DNA of 64,000 nucleotides from Thalassia testudinum (GCA_037157565.1 JAZHRO010000039.1:41912001-41976000); one strand, 5' to 3'; numbered from the stretch's first letter, positions 21,853 to 36,000 are shown. Notes: generated by a model not told the origin, from the letters alone. A program made the numbers and translations.

Positions 21853-23479
21853 GTGATGAGAATCAAATTTTACATTTGAATTATGATTTTGGACTTGTAT
21901 TTGATGATTATACCTCCCCAGACTCCTCAGAAGAATGAATTGATTTTTCGGAAGTCACCGATTTACGATACAGAATCAAAGGAGTTGGAAGAGTTAGGAT
22001 TTGATTAGATCTACCCTAGGTGCTCAGAACCTGAGCCTATGCCTAATAAGGACACCTCTTTGAGCTTGGAATCCGAGACTAGGTTACACCAAAGTCAAGT
22101 TGTAAACTCCATGCATCATGATTTGTTCAGTGGTGGACATCTTGATCTAGAACCAGGTTCAGAAGCTGAATGTCGCAAATTCTCCGATGATTTCAAATCA
22201 CACTCTGATTTCGGAGAACCATAGTTTTTAGATGATTACAAGTCAGTTTATGACCTCAGTATCCATGACCCATTCTTTAATTCTGATTCTGAGGTCAATG
22301 ATTTAGAACTTAAAGAAGTCACACTTCCTACAGAGCCTTTTAAAACCCGATCCCAACCCCGACCGCCACCGGAATCAATTTCTATTCTGACTCACCTCTT
22401 TCGGATCCGGTTGCATATGAATCACCACCATAATTCAACCAGGAATTAAACATTGATCTGACTGACAACCAGATTCTATCCTCCTCTAACCCCACCACTA
22501 GGGTTCCTACATCTTCCACAGATCCATTATCATTTGAGGACCCCTACTTAGATCAGGCTGAGCCGATTCAGCCAAACCCTAGAATCATATTTCCATATCT
22601 TTTCAAGCCACAAAGCATCTGGTGAGTTCCACACCTATTAATTCGCACCCATCAACCCACTAGACTAATTGGATTTGGTCTGCATCATCAACCTATTGAT
22701 CTAAATAAGCACCTGGTTGGACCAACCAGACAACTCATCAAGGTACTTATTCTACAAAATTCCTCCAATCTGACCACCTCTTCTCCTTAACCACCTTTTG
22801 CTCGACTGAAGGCATTGAATTTGGCACTTAACGAGAGGCAACCTGTCATTCCAAAAACTTGAGACCCTTTTGATCATTCTTTTGAGCTACACTCATATTG
22901 CACTTTAGGGTTCGACTTTAGAACAGCCAACTCCACCTTTAGTACTTGTATCAAAGCTTAAAATCATCCGCAACAGTCATCCCAACCCATTCACCCACCC
23001 TTTGACCCTATTCTAAACCTTGAACCAAGCTAAATTCGTATCCACCAGACTTACAATGAGGACATTGCAAAACTTAGGCATTGGGGGGTGTTAAAGTGCA
23101 AAACAAATGGAATTTCAATTCTCTGAGGGGTTCTCACAAAAAAATACAAATTGAAAAAAAGAAAAAAAATGGAGAAAGGGGAGGAAATTTTTGAGAATTG
23201 ATTGAAAGTTCCTTCTTAAGGAGGAAAGGAGGAGGAGATACAAAGAATTTCAAAAGGAGCAAAATCAAGAAAAAATTGATAGTCTTCGTAATTGATTATG
23301 GGATCTACTTAAGTTTTAGACCAAATCAAAATAACGGTTAAGTCCTAAAGTGCTAGAGAAAAGGAGATTAGTAAGAGGACTGATCTTAAGCTTCTTGGGC
23401 CCATTCTAAGGCTTAAACACTCATGTATTTGTTAAGATCCGGATTAGTTCTTAAGAAGTTGAGGAAAGTGCGACGTTGA
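21853..23479 (+). pseudogene. Family-D internal sequence continued
   Basis: Decayed codon-like sequence runs to about 23045. The Athila/Tat-like GAGGACATTG...GGGGGG marker follows at 23046-23090, then non-coding A/G-rich DNA to the family-C LTR. No intact frame was seen. Confidence 0.45.
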
Positions 23480-26400
23480 TGAAATGACCCTTTCCAAGGG
23501 TCAGGGGGCAATTTTCTGGAATTTAAGGGGGGGTTACTGCAATTTGTAACCCCTTGTTTTCTTTCTTTGGGGGCTCTGTGGATAAATGAGGCTCTTGTGA
23601 GGCATTTCTTGCAAAATGCCCAACCCTACCCTCACCCACGCACACCCCTTGAAATGACCCTTCTCAAGGGTCATTCGTAGTTTTTCGGAAAGATAGGGGC
23701 GTGAGAACAATTTTAAACCCCCTGGGTTTAGGAGTGTGGGCCTTGCGGGAAGAGAAAGATTTTGCAGGGGGAAATCTCACAATTTTTCTCTCTCTCTTCC
23801 CACACAACACACACTCACGCACACACCGACACACACACCCCTCACAAACCCTCACCCGCTCCCTATTAAACCCCCCACCACCCTCGCCATCTCCACCACC
23901 TCCACCTTAGTTCCACCACCATCTCCACCTTCCTCCTTCACCACCAGCCGACGATCTCATCCCCTTCCCCGTCCCCTTTTGGCCACGAGAGGGGAAGGAG
24001 GGGAGCTCGAGACAGAGGAGACGAAGAGAGGGAGAGCGTGGGAGAAGGAGAGGGAGAGCGTGGGAGAGGAGTCGGTCGGGAGCTCGGAGGAGCTCGGGGG
24101 AAGCTCGGGAGAGAGGGCAAGGGGAGGAGCCGGAGGTACGGTCGGAGTTGCAACCAAGGGAGCTAGTGGACAGGAGCTCCGTGACCTCCTGCAGCCGCAG
24201 GAGGTGATGCTGTAGCCTCTGCTGGTGGAGAACGCGAGGAGAAAGCTCACGAAGGGTACTACGGAACCATTTTCTGCAGTATTAGATGTCCGGAACTCCA
24301 TCTAGATGTCTGGAGGATCCTTAAGACGTCCGGGGCTGGCGCCGCACGTCAGATAGCACGCAGAGTGCCGAGGTATGTCCTGTGTACCTTCCTGCATGCA
24401 CGTACTTCTGCTTTTACGTGTCGTGATTTTTAAGCCGTGCACATGTGCATGTACAGGACATGGGAAAGGCGTGTGGCATGCCCATTGAGGCACTTTAGGA
24501 CATCTGGAGATGGCTTTAGACGTCTGACTGCACTCCCAGACAACTGGAGGGAGTGTCAGACGTCTGGATCCGCCTCAGACGATTGCGGAGGGGTTTAGAC
24601 GTCTGAGGAAGCCACAAGAAAGCATGGTGAGATTCTGAAGTCGTTTGAGACGTCTGGGTCTAGTCTTAGAGGTCTAATTTTAGTTAGAGTGCACGTTTTT
24701 GGCCCGTTTAGGGCCCAAACGGAGTCGATTTTGTGCAAACGAAGTATCATTGGTTTCTGTTCGAGTTTCTCTACGTGTTAGTTTCACTCGTATACTATTT
24801 TGAACTTGTTTGATGTGATTGGTCAATTGTATAGGTCTCCATCCAGTAGAGTATACAGGGCCCGCGGAGACGACGTGATCTGCGATTCGAGCCCCCATTC
24901 CACCTATGTATCCTGGTAGAGTGGTCCTCTCTCTAATTCCAAAATTAATAATTAAATTGCATGCCTTAGAAATATTTGATTGAACCCTTGGTTGTGAGAT
25001 GAACCCTAGGGCTGAAAGAAATGAATGCATGTTACTTTAGAAATATTCGATTGAACCCTAGGTTGTGAAATGAACACTAGGGATGAAAGAGATGAATGCA
25101 CATGTATTGAACGATTAAACTGCTGTGATGCTTATTGAAAGTAGTAAACTATGAGCTGCCTATACCACATTTTAATGAGCCATGACATGAATGAAAATAT
25201 ATGCTGTGTACTGAATAATTGATTGTGAAATCTTTAGCTTCCTGTTATGCATTTAATGAATTGGATGTGGAAATGAAAAAGTCTATGTACAAACACTACG
25301 GGGAACTAAAAAGGAACTCGCGTGTATGGAACGAATATTGTATGTAGGAGGGAGGTGAGCTAGCCTTCGAGTATACAATACTGAGGAGAGCAACTGTCCC
25401 TTTTACATGAAAAGTGAGTTGGCCCTTGTGTATGCGGTACCGAGAAGAGCTAGGAGGGAGCTAACCGTGCTTGGGTTGAGACCCAGGGTTAGGACTAGCC
25501 CCCTACACCAACTCTTGTTAGGCCCACTAGGTAAACTGGGATAGTCGGGCGAGGGTGAGCAGACTGTTGAGGGGCGAGACCCCTGTTCTGAGGGGCAAGA
25601 CCCCTGTTCTATTCTGTGCTATACGTTTGGGCGTACCCTCTAATAGAAATGACTGATTGCATGCCAGTGTGGGGTAGCTAGCCGTGCACTTATCGCTTGT
25701 GCCGTAGTCAGCTATGTCGCGACCGTGACCTCAGGGTGGTAGACCGGGTGTAGGACTACCATGGGGGCTCTCCCGACCAGGAGAGTACCACGTGTACATC
25801 CTACATAGTGGAAAAAAATACAATCAAGATTGTTCCCTTTGGGAACAAGAGGATTAAGAAATGTTGTAGATCCTTATTAGAATAACTGAAACAGAAACAC
25901 CTAGTTGAGATAAATGAAAATAAATGATTAGTTACTTGCTTGTTTCTTTAAGTTAAATTGCATATAAATGGATTAACCACCACTCTACTCTGTGTTAGCT
26001 GACTACGGATTGTACAACCATGTTGAGTTGAGCAGCCAGCGTCACCGGCTACCAAGCGTGCTGGGCCTAGCCGAGCCCAACCGTAGTGTTGTTCCTTTTC
26101 TGTTCCAGAGCCCTTTTGTAGTAGTGAGTACTTTAGTATGTATTAGCTATTTATGTTCATGTTATATTTCCCTCTATTGCAATTGTGATGGCTATGTATG
26201 CTGTGATACTCTTTCGCTTGTGGTATATAATATTTTTGAGACTTCTCATTCTGTTTTCCATTACTACCTTTTTATTATTTCTGCTTGGTTACATTGCATG
26301 TGTGGTTGTAGTATATTTTCTACTTTTAGGTTATTTCTCGTTGGACAACTGGGTCTTCAGATTAGTCGAGGCGAGCTGATCTCGGGTCCTGTAGGGATCT

Positions 26401-29205
26401 GGGATCGGGTTGTACACCCCTAAACCCTAAACCCCCCCTCTCTATTTAAACCCCCTTTTTGCCTCGAATCCCGAGCCACCATCCTCTCGCAATTCCTCCC
26501 TGCGACACACCATCACCCTCCTCTCCCCCTTCCTCTCTGCGTCCTCCCTACCTGCACAAGGAGCTCCAGCTGTGGGAGCTCGAGTGCGCGACGAGCCCAA
26601 GTGAGTTGATGACGGAGCTTGGAGGGAGGGTGTTCGTCCGGAGCTGAGTGTCATTGCTGCAGCAACTCTTGGTGAGGGGGGGTGTTTTTACTAAGAGAAA
26701 AGACTCGCGAACGGTTCTACGGGGTCATTTTTCCGTAGAATCAAACATCTCGGAAGTTCAACAGACGTCTGGTCGGACATCTGGAGCTGTCACCGGACGT
26801 CTGATACCGCACAAAATCTAAGGTAACGTCCTATTAGAGACCTGTGCATGATTTTCAGTATGCTCTCCTCTACCCAGTAGGCGTAAGGCTGAGCGCCTTG
26901 GTATGTGTGTGCTGGATAGGGCGTGGGTGTCTTCCGTGAGGAGAAGAAGGCTCGCGAAGGACGCTGGGAGATTTTTCTCCACATATCAAGCGTTTGTGCC
27001 TCTCAACAGACGTCTGACCGGACGTCCGGAGGTAGCACCAGATGTTCGATAAAGCAGATTCAAACGTGGGTGTCTTCCAATATTTTTCGTATGCGTAGTC
27101 TGAGAGTGACTGCACGTCACTATGTGCGTGCAGGGCCGTTAGGAAGAGGCGCAGGTGCAGCTCCCTAGACACTTTAGGACATCTGGACATCTCTCCAGAT
27201 GACTGATACCTGACCCAGACGTCCGAGTGCACTGCCAGACGTTTGGAAGGACCCCTGGACAATTGCAAGGTGTTCCAAGCATCCATTTTTAGCGCAGAAT
27301 GAAAGGCGAGCATTCTGGTGTCGTTTAAGACATCTGGAGGTTGTTCCAGACATCTGATATCAGCCTATTTAGAATATTCCAGGTATCAAGCAGCCGGTCC
27401 AGCTGGACCAGCCTGCCTGGACCGGTTCAGGTGAATCGGGAAGTGTGCTTGGGCTGGTTCATGGCCCAAACGAGGTCGGATTTTCTCAAGCGATGTACCG
27501 TTAGCTTCCTGTCGGATTTTCCAATGCGAAGGAGTTTGGTTCTAATTGTTTTGAGCACATTCCTGTCATGTGAGTTGCTAGTAATGTGTGTGTTGACCAT
27601 TCGTAGGTCGTTTGTTTGTGGTATGCACGGAACCAGCGAAGGCTGCGAGATTCGCCGTTTGTGCCCCCACTTCTCCCAGTTACCCTAGTAGAGTGGTTTT
27701 TGCTATGTCTTGTGAATTACATAATTGAAGCGCATGTTACGTTAGAACTACTGATTTAACCCTTAGGATGTGCAGTGAACCCTAGGGTTGAGTTAGAGAA
27801 ATATGCATGCTTAATCTGCTATGATGTTTCCTGAATATGGTAAACCATGAGTTACCTGTTATGATTATTGAACCATGACTTGAACTGAAATACATGTTAG
27901 ATCCTGTATAATTGATTATTGAGATAATTGCCGGATTGTAAACCATGAGCAACCTACTATGTGTTTAATTAAGCATGACATGAATTGAGATATTTGGATG
28001 CTACAAAAATAAAGAAAGATACGCATGAACCTTATGGGGAATTTGAAAGAAAATTGAAACCGTGATGTGGAAAATCTGTGGTATGATGGAGCATGTTGCC
28101 TACAGGCGGTTGTTCAAACTTAGAAAGGGAAGTAAGCTAGCCCTCGTGTATACGGTATCGAGGAGAGCAACTGTCCCTTGGTATGGATGTGAGTTGGCCC
28201 TCGTGTACGTGGTACCGAGGAGACTACTGTTCCTTTTGTGAAGGGGGGAGCTAGTTGTCCCATTGGGCCTGGGGTTAGGACTGGCCCCCCTACATCGACT
28301 CCTGTTGTGGCCCACTAGGCAAATCGGGATAGTCGGGCGAGGGTACGCAGACTGTTGAGAGGCGAGACCCCTCTCTGTTCTATGTTGTACGTTTGGGCGT
28401 ACCCGCTAGCAAAAGCAACTGATCGCATGCCAGTGCAAGGTAGCTACCCGTGTGCTTATCATGCGTGCGGTAGTCACCGCTACGTCGCGACTGTGACCTC
28501 AGGGTGGTAGATCGAGTGTAGGACTACCATAGGGTGCTCTCCCAGCCAGGAAAGTACCACGTGTACATCCTGCATCATGGAAAAAACTACAATCAAGATC
28601 GTTCCCTTAAGGAACAGGAAGATTAAGAAACACCGTGGACCTTTGTTAGAGAAATGGATCACGAACACTTAGTAGTAAATTAACTGTATGATTGGGTACT
28701 TGGATAAATGCATGCATAAAACTACTCTTCTTTACTATTTTTAAATGCTATAACTACTTTAAATATACCACTCTACTCAGTGTTAGCTGACCATCGTGAT
28801 ATATAATGGTGCACAGGTCAGGGAGTCGAGCAGCTAGTACCTCTGGCTGCAAAGAGTGCTGGGCCCAATCGAGCCCAACCATAGTTCTACTTGTTCCTTT
28901 CGATTTCCGCTATTTTTGTTGTTAGTGAGTACTTTTGTCTTATGTTGAGAACTATTATCGTTATGCCTTTTAGCCTTAGTTGAGATGGCTAGTGATTATG
29001 TTTTCTGCTTATGGCATGTTATCCTTCTGGAAAGTAAACTAAATTTCCGCTATTGGCTTTATTTAAATTGCTTACCTACTTGCATGCATGGTTTGTGATT
29101 TGTTTCGTACGTTTGGGATAGTCTCTCATTGGATGACTAGGTCTTAGGGTTAGTTAAGGCGAGCCATACCAGGGTTCCTAAAGGGGTCGGATTCGGGTTG
29201 TAACA
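23480..29205 (+). mobile_element. Gypsy solo LTR, family C (outer copy)
   Basis: It starts TGAAATGACCCTTTCC and ends CGGGTTGTAACA. It is interrupted at 23650-26416 by a second solo LTR of its own family; without that it is about 2.95 kb. Flanks are GTTGA (left) and CTGAT (right), not a clean duplication. Palindromes at 26763, 26775, 26795 and at 27008, 27020, 27040 keep 12- and 20-bp steps. The TCTATTTAAA near 26439 may be its TATA box. Confidence 0.8.
23650..26416 (+). mobile_element. Gypsy solo LTR, family C (inner copy)
   Basis: This 2767-bp LTR starts TGAAATGACCCTTCTC and ends CGGGTTGTACA, with a perfect target duplication CCCCT at 23645-23649 and 26417-26421. Palindrome starts are 24284, 24304, 24324, 24344 and 24498, 24518, 24538, 24558, 24577, 24597. 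It sits inside the outer copy of its own family. The frames at 23736-24215 and 25992-26423 are translations of LTR DNA. Confidence 0.92.
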
Positions 29206-29738
29206 CTGATGTACTAAAGTCTAAGGCTTAGGGATTATTCGGTCCCATTGCCCGCCCTTTTGTTTACGGGACTTGGTAACCTAAGCACCCAAAATCCACA
29301 CACCAATCTAATTCAGTGCGCTTAACAAAGAAATAACACCAAAAGTGTTCCATTCCGAAAAGGTTTTTCCCAAAGATCTAGCTTACGAGCTGCTCGAAGA
29401 TACAAGTTGATTGGATGAGTTCCCGGTGTAAAGAGCTGGAATACTTCCCTCAAAGATGCGTAACAACATACCGTCTCCTCGTTGGTTGTCTCCAAGGATA
29501 TCTAAACATCCTATCGGGGGCATGTAAGAACCTTGTGTTGGTTCAAGTGTCATGGCAAGATTATCCCGAAATGTCGATTGCCATGACCTGAATTTAATTA
29601 TAGAACAACATGGGCTACACTATCCCGAAGTGTTAAGAGGAAAGGTTTTGGGGTTTGCCATGGGCGGTGCTATCCCGAAGCATGGAAAGCTAGGGACCCT
29701 TCGAGGATTGATGGTGGGAATAAGGAATCTGATACAGA
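29206..29738 (+). other. Family-D internal DNA, no gene
   Basis: It contains three spaced copies of CTATCCCGAA(G) or a close variant (ATTATCCCGAAATG, CTATCCCGAAGTG, CTATCCCGAAGCATGG) within 29563-29690. A 64-residue frame at 29552-29746 spans it, but no domain is recognised. Confidence 0.45.
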
Positions 29739-31710
29739 CCGTGTGATGAGAACCTCATCATGAGCCCTAACTAGCTTATTTTGCCTCAATAAAGTGAATA
29801 AAAGCTCCTACATAATCTAAAAGAAGGCCTAACTCAAGAGATTACTGATCTGGAAAGAATACATGAAACAAAGGGTAAAACTATAATTTTACCATTGCAG
29901 TACATCAACGGGATTTCTCAAGGTCTAGACATAAGTCAATTGGACTTAATAAGAGAAAAAGTGGGATGGTTCAATCAGAAAAGGGTTATTGTGAAATTTA
30001 AGAATTAAATGACATTCTATAACCCTAAAACAAATTCACTTAATTTCACAAGGTTCTAGTCAAGATAAATATCAACTAAGCCCTCTAAAATTCATGGAAA
30101 AATCAACTAAGCCCTTTAATTTGGCCTTTGGAACCTATTTTGATCTAGATTGGGGTCTAAGCTCAATATTTGACCTAATTTAAGTTTTTGTACAAAATAT
30201 CCAGTCAAACATCGTCAACCCTAAAATCCAACTTCACCATTGGATTCCTTAGGTCCAAATTAGGTTTGTACCAAAATTTGGACCTAAGGGAAGGCCATCT
30301 TGACCTACTTTGCAAAATAGTCCACCTAATTACATTTTGGCCCCTAACTTTTGAAAACCCTTGTGAAAACCCCCTCAACTTCTTCGTCACTTTTTGCATT
30401 CCGATCCCTCTGCCATTGCAGTAGAAGACCCATACCTCCGACGAAGTTTCAAGGAGGATTTCTCCTCGCTTCCCTAGGGAGCTACTCTCACATTTGAAAA
30501 GGGAGTCCTCTGCAAAACCCCCTACCGCTTGAGCAGCTCTCCATGCCCTGAATCGCCCCATACCTCTTGTGCGAACGCTCGAGAGGTATTGGTATCGATT
30601 CCAGCCATACCTCCGGTGAGGATTTTTGCCTGCCACCATGCATCTGACCCTCTGCCCATGCCTTTATAAGAAGCACCAGGTCTGGCCGATTGGAGTAAGC
30701 TTGATTTGGCCTGAGAAAACCCCTAAATTCATCCTCCCTCGCCTCCGGCCAATAGCCCGCAAGCTCCGGCGACCTGTCCTCCCTCTTCTCGTCGCTCTGC
30801 CACCGTTCCAGTGGTAGAGTCATCTCCACCTCTCTCCTCTACATCGCGTTGTACCCGCGCGAGCCCCTCTGGCCTCCTCATCGTCGCGGTCTCTCCATCT
30901 CAGGGCTTTCGTCTCTGACGACGGCAGATACGCATCGTCCGCCCCTTTGCCTCCCCTTTGCTCCAATCACCACAGATAAGTTCCTCTCCCCCTCCTCTTT
31001 ATTTCCCCTATCTTTATTGCTATTTCCAACCCCTTGACAACCGCAGACCACCACCATCTTCTCCACCTCCGACAGACCACCGGTAAGGCGCATCCACCGC
31101 TCCACACCTCCACACGCCGCGCCAGACCCCTCATCACCTCCGCCATCACCCACTGATCGTGATCGCCTCTCCACTGACCGCCATACCCTTCGCAAGCACC
31201 CACCGACCTAACCCACCTTCACGGCCACAGAGCGACCTAGGCACGCATGCCTAGGTCACCCAGCGGCCAGCCAACCACCGCAGCACTTTCGCCGTGCCAC
31301 AACGAAGCTCCCCAAGTAATTTAGCAGGGCAGTGAGGCCATATTCGTGCATTTCAGGTTTGACCCCTTCGCCGCCATTAGTGAAGGCATGAAGGAGCTTG
31401 CTCACGACCTCCAGGTCGTCCCACTCCGAGCAGAGGCATTACAGGTGTGCAGAATCCCTCTACGAGTCGTTCGCACCTGGCAAGCAGAGGCATCAGCGAC
31501 TGCAGCTGCCTCAATTGGACGAGACTCCTCCCTGCAGGCGCGCGTGGAAGCTAGTGGGACTTTAGTCCCACCTCGGAAGTTCTCAGCGCAGGTGCGTAGC
31601 ATAAATTGATTTTGTGTTTCCTTCTCTTCGCCTCAGAACATGGGGTGAGGTCCCCTCGCCCACACCTCCGCCTCATCTGTGACCCACGATCCCACGGACC
31701 TAGCTAACAG

Positions 31711-31861
31711 ACCCGATTAACCTTGCACTCCTCTCGCACTACACCATGCCAGTGCGCCTGGACCTGGGCGCGCGTAACCTGACCCGATTAACCCTGCACT
31801 CCTCTCGCACTACACCATGCCGGTGCGCCTGGACCTGGGCGCGCGTAACCTGACCCGATTA
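31711..31861. repeat. 71-bp tandem duplication
   Basis: The landmark ACCCGATTA recurs at 31711, 31782 and 31853, and the two units differ at only a few bases. It lies inside the family-D solo LTR. Confidence 0.9.
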
Positions 31862-31951
31862 CCCGGCTCTAGGAGAGCATTCCTAAGAGTGAAATAGAGA
31901 GAGAGAGAGCGATGCGGGGGAGGGTAGGGGATAGGTTTTGCACTCTCTCGT

Positions 31952-32460
31952 GTGTGCAGGGAAAAGAAGAAAGCTAAGAAGGAGAAGGAAGAGGAAGGAG
32001 TAGCTAAGGAGGAGAAGGAAGATGGCACTGTAGCTGCAGAGAAGCTAAGGCAAAAGAAGAAGGAAGGAGAAGGTGCGGCTGAAGAAGAAAAGAGAAGGAA
32101 GGAGAACTCAAGGCAGAAGCCAAAGCTAAGGAAGGAAGAAGAAAGGCTTGAAAGTAGAAGAAGAAAGAAAAAGAAAGAAGAAAGAAGACCAGAGGCAAAG
32201 GCTGAAGAAGAAAGACAAGGAAGAAGAAGGAGCTGCAGAAGAAGTAAAGAAAAAGAAGGAAGAAGAAAAAGAAGACAGAGAACAGAAGAAGGCAGTGTAG
32301 CAACCGCGAGATAAGCGTATGATTCACAGAATCAGACGTCTAAAAAAAGGGAAAGTCAGAGAAAGAAAGAAAGAAAGAGAAGGTGCGGCCAAGTGAGGAA
32401 AGCAAAAGGAAGAGAAAGAGAGAAGAAAAAGAAGGAAGAAGAAGTCACAAAGAGAATAGT
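31952..32460 (+). repeat. GAA/AAG-rich purine tract
   Basis: It translates to a 120-residue Lys/Glu/Arg-only frame at 31952-32314, which I read as low-complexity LTR DNA and not a gene. A single CAGACGTCT occurs just after it at about 32333. Confidence 0.8.
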
Positions 32461-32703
32461 CAATTTCCTCTTTCATTTTCTTTTTAGTTCTCTTATACAT
32501 GGACTCTCATTTATATTATTGTTGAATATCATATTTTAAAAATTGTGATTTTAGTTTCTAAAATACCAATTTACTTCTTAAGTTTGACCTTGGATATTTT
32601 GACTTTCGAGTAATAAAATTGTTATTTGTTTATACAACGATTTCAACTATACTGCAACGAATGTCGTTTTAAACCACGATCTCATCACGTAAGCAACACC
32701 GTG

Positions 32704-32936
32704 TTTAGGGCCAATTTGATGTTGGATTTAGGGAATATAAAAGAAAAAAGAAAGAAAACTCTCAGATATGTCTATCTCTCTTATCAAAAATGCACTAGGG
32801 GCTATTGTTGGTATTCTGATGTTATTTCTAGAGAAGTGGCACCAATCAGGCATTTGAACATCAAAAACATGGCCTAGAGATCATGTTCTTTCTATAAGAT
32901 TTTGCTAGGGACTAGCAAAAGTTAGGCATAAGGGTA
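32704..32936 (+). other. Last part of family-D internal region
   Basis: This AT-rich stretch lies between the nested solo LTR and the 3' LTR. The DNA just before 32937 (GGCATAAGGGTA) is the position of the polypurine tract but is only weakly purine-rich. The 83-residue frame at 32626-32877 is not recognised. Confidence 0.4.
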
Positions 32937-33079
32937 TGATGATAACACCATCATTCACCATAACTAGCTTGAATTAGTTGGAATCAAGAGACAAATGCTC
33001 CTAAATGATCGCCTGAAGACCATAATTCCACTCTGAGCTGTCTTGAGAAGAAAAAGAATATGGTTAATTCTGCAGTTTT

Positions 33080-36000
33080 TATAATTCCCTACTTGGAGGG
33101 GGTGAGATATGCGTGACATAAAAAATGCGAAATTAAAAAAATAACAATCTCACAAAAAAAAAGAGCAATCACACAAGGCACAAGTATTTTTAGGTGGAAA
33201 CCCAAATCAGGTGAAAATCACCACCTGACCCTCTCAAGTTAGGATTTCCCAATCGACCTAGTCGATCAAATCCACTAAACCTAGTCACTTGAACGAGGGT
33301 GATTGAACCTCAATTACAACAACACTACTTAGACCGAGGGTAGTGTACCTCAAAACCCTTCTCTTCACAAAAAAGATTTTGTCTTGCGAAGGAGATGGAA
33401 ATTCGTAAAGTGAATACCCAACCAAAGACAATAAAATGTACAACAATCCTATAGAGCCACAAATATTTAAACCTAGCTTCTATAGGAGTTAGGAAACTTC
33501 CCTTTGGTGGAAGTGCATCGATGTAACGACGCGGGTGCGTGAACCACGCATTGGCACAACAATGCTCTCGTAAACACGGAAGGAGAGCAGGTGCACAACT
33601 CAAATGAAGCTCTCTGGATGTGGAACAAATGCTTGGAGAGCTAGAGCTTCTACTACTTCTCTTGCACACAAAAGATGTGGAAAGTGTGTTGCTAAGTGTG
33701 TCTTGGGTGTGTCTTACAAGCCAAGGGGTCCTCCTCTATTTATAGAGGGCCTAGGAAGGCTTTGGAAGGCTTCCATAGCCGTTAGGTGTAAATATAAGGC
33801 AAAACAGGCCGTAATCAGAATTAATCATGATTCTGACAGGGTCATCAGACGTCTGGTCCTGGCATTAGACGTCTGGGAAACCTATTTAAGACGTCAGGGA
33901 ACTAAGTCAGACGTCTGATTCTAAGCAGGTTTCCTTCCTGACTTGAATCAGACCTAAATAGGGTTCTAGTGTATGACCATCAAACGACATATAGGACGTC
34001 TGGCACTAGGTCTAGACGTCTGGAAACCTATTTGTTCTGTGGATATGGATTCCCAAGGAAGTATAACGGCTAGAAAATCTCTTAAAGGAGATTTTGGGTC
34101 AGTCGAGGCAAAACAGTCACATATCAGACGTCTGGGGTCCTCTACGAACGTCTGATATAAGGATAATGGTTATTTCCCTCAACGTTTAGGCAGGCAGCCA
34201 ACATTCCACTAATTGGACATATAGCAAAGGCATCAGACGTCTCCTAAGACGTCTGTACTAAGGTCTGGACAACTGATTCTAACAAACAGAACCTATTAAG
34301 TCTAGCTTAGATGTTTTGGACTTCTGATCAAACAGTCAGACATCTTAAAAGTCACTATCAGGCGTCTGATTTCCAGATTGAACGTCTGATAAGGCTGTCT
34401 GAACCCTATTTTGATTTTCTAAGTTCTCTACAGAAAGCCTAAGTATCCTAGGGTAGTGCAGGTGTTCCTAGGACTACTTTAAGGGTTCTTTGAGGCTCTT
34501 TAACATAAGATCTAAGAAAGAAATTGTAACGACCCGATTCCCAAGTCCCTACGAGACACGAGAACCGGACCGACTCGACTAATCCCAAGACCTAGTCGTC
34601 CAATGAGGAAGTAACCAAAAGAGCAGTAAAATAAACCACATTCAACATGAATATAACTAACAGTAGGACAATACAGTAGTAAGGAAAGAAACTACTGCAG
34701 TATGTACCACCACAACAGTAGAACAACATTCATAACATAATATGAACTGCAGGTAAAGAAAAGTACAGCGGAACAAGAACTACCCACTATAACGGAACAA
34801 AAAGAGGTACAAGAGAACAGTGGTAACTCTACTGGACCCTACTCGACCCAGCGTCCCCTGCAGCCGCTGACCCTGGCTGCTCAACACCTGGTCCTGAAAG
34901 GTAACGAGTGTAACACGTCAGCAAAACGCTGAGTAGAGTGGCAGCTAAACTAAAGAAACAGTAAAGTGTACTGTAGCTGTTTTAAATTTTCTTTCTTCCT
35001 TTATTTACATCTTTCTATTGTTTCACAATTTATCTATTTCTCAGATCCTTCACTTGATCTCGAATGTTCCTCGTGGGAACGATCTTGATTGCAGTCCTTT
35101 CCGAACAGTAGAAGTAGCATGTGGTGCTCTCCTGGCCGGGAGAGTCCCCCGTGGTGATCCTACTCTCAGTCAACCACCCCAAGGTCACTGACAGACGTAA
35201 CGGTGACTACGGCACGCATGGTAATCGCACGGATAGCTAACCCGCACTGGCACACGGTCAGTCGTTTCCGTTAACGGGTGCGCCCAAAGCACAGCACGGA
35301 ACTAGTACAGGGCAGAGCCCTCTCAGTAATAGGGGTCCAACCCCTCCACAGTAACCAAACAGGGGCCTTGCCCCTCCACAGTCCGCGCACCCTCGCCTGA
35401 CTACCTTGGTTTGCCCCAGCGGGCCTAACAAGTCGGTGTGGGAGGCTAGCAGAACCCCGGGGCCCGTGGGGTAGCTAGTACCTCCCTACACTAGTAGCTC
35501 TCCTCGGTACTACGTACACGAGGGCCAGCAAGTCAGTACAGAGTGGCCAGTCCTAACCCCAGGTCCCTGAAGCGGCTGGCTCCGCTCTGCACTAAACAGG
35601 GGGGATAGTCGCTCTCCTTGGTACTCTGTACTCAAGGGCCATCTCACTTCCCCAATTCTATTCCATTCACTTTCCAGGAGTTCTACTCCTAATTTCCCGT
35701 AGGGTTCTAACTCTTTTAACTCAGAACATCCAGGTTTCACTTTCCAGTTTCACATTCTTACAATCCATATTCTCAATCACGTTTATTTATTCATAACAGG
35801 CAGCTGTTAATTCAATTCACAGGCAGCTAGTATTTCCTTTCCATATTTTCCAAGACTACAGTATTCATACATTCCACTAGTTTTCCCATCCTAGGATTCA
35901 TGCCATATCCTAGGATCTATCATACAATCTAGTTTTCCAGCCCTAGGATTCATGCATCACCCTAGGAATCTACCATTCAATCTATTTCTCATTCCTAGGA

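Larger units (their letters stand above)
29744..32698 (+). mobile_element. Family-D solo LTR nested in the family-D element
   Basis: The LTR is 2955 bp, starting TGATGAGAACC and ending TAAGCAACA. A perfect target duplication CCGTG lies at 29739-29743 and 32699-32703. It aligns by eye with the 3' LTR at 32937-39978, for example AATATCCAGTCAAACATCGTC against AATTTTCCTAGTCAAACATGG. It contains a 71-bp tandem duplication and a purine-rich run. Confidence 0.88.

Noticed and set aside
26870..27313. 147-residue inverse frame
   Set aside because: It falls inside the outer family-C LTR and crosses its palindrome clusters.
31952..32314. Lys/Glu-rich 120-residue protein
   Set aside because: It is a GAA/AAG purine run inside a family-D solo LTR whose ends and target duplication are clear.
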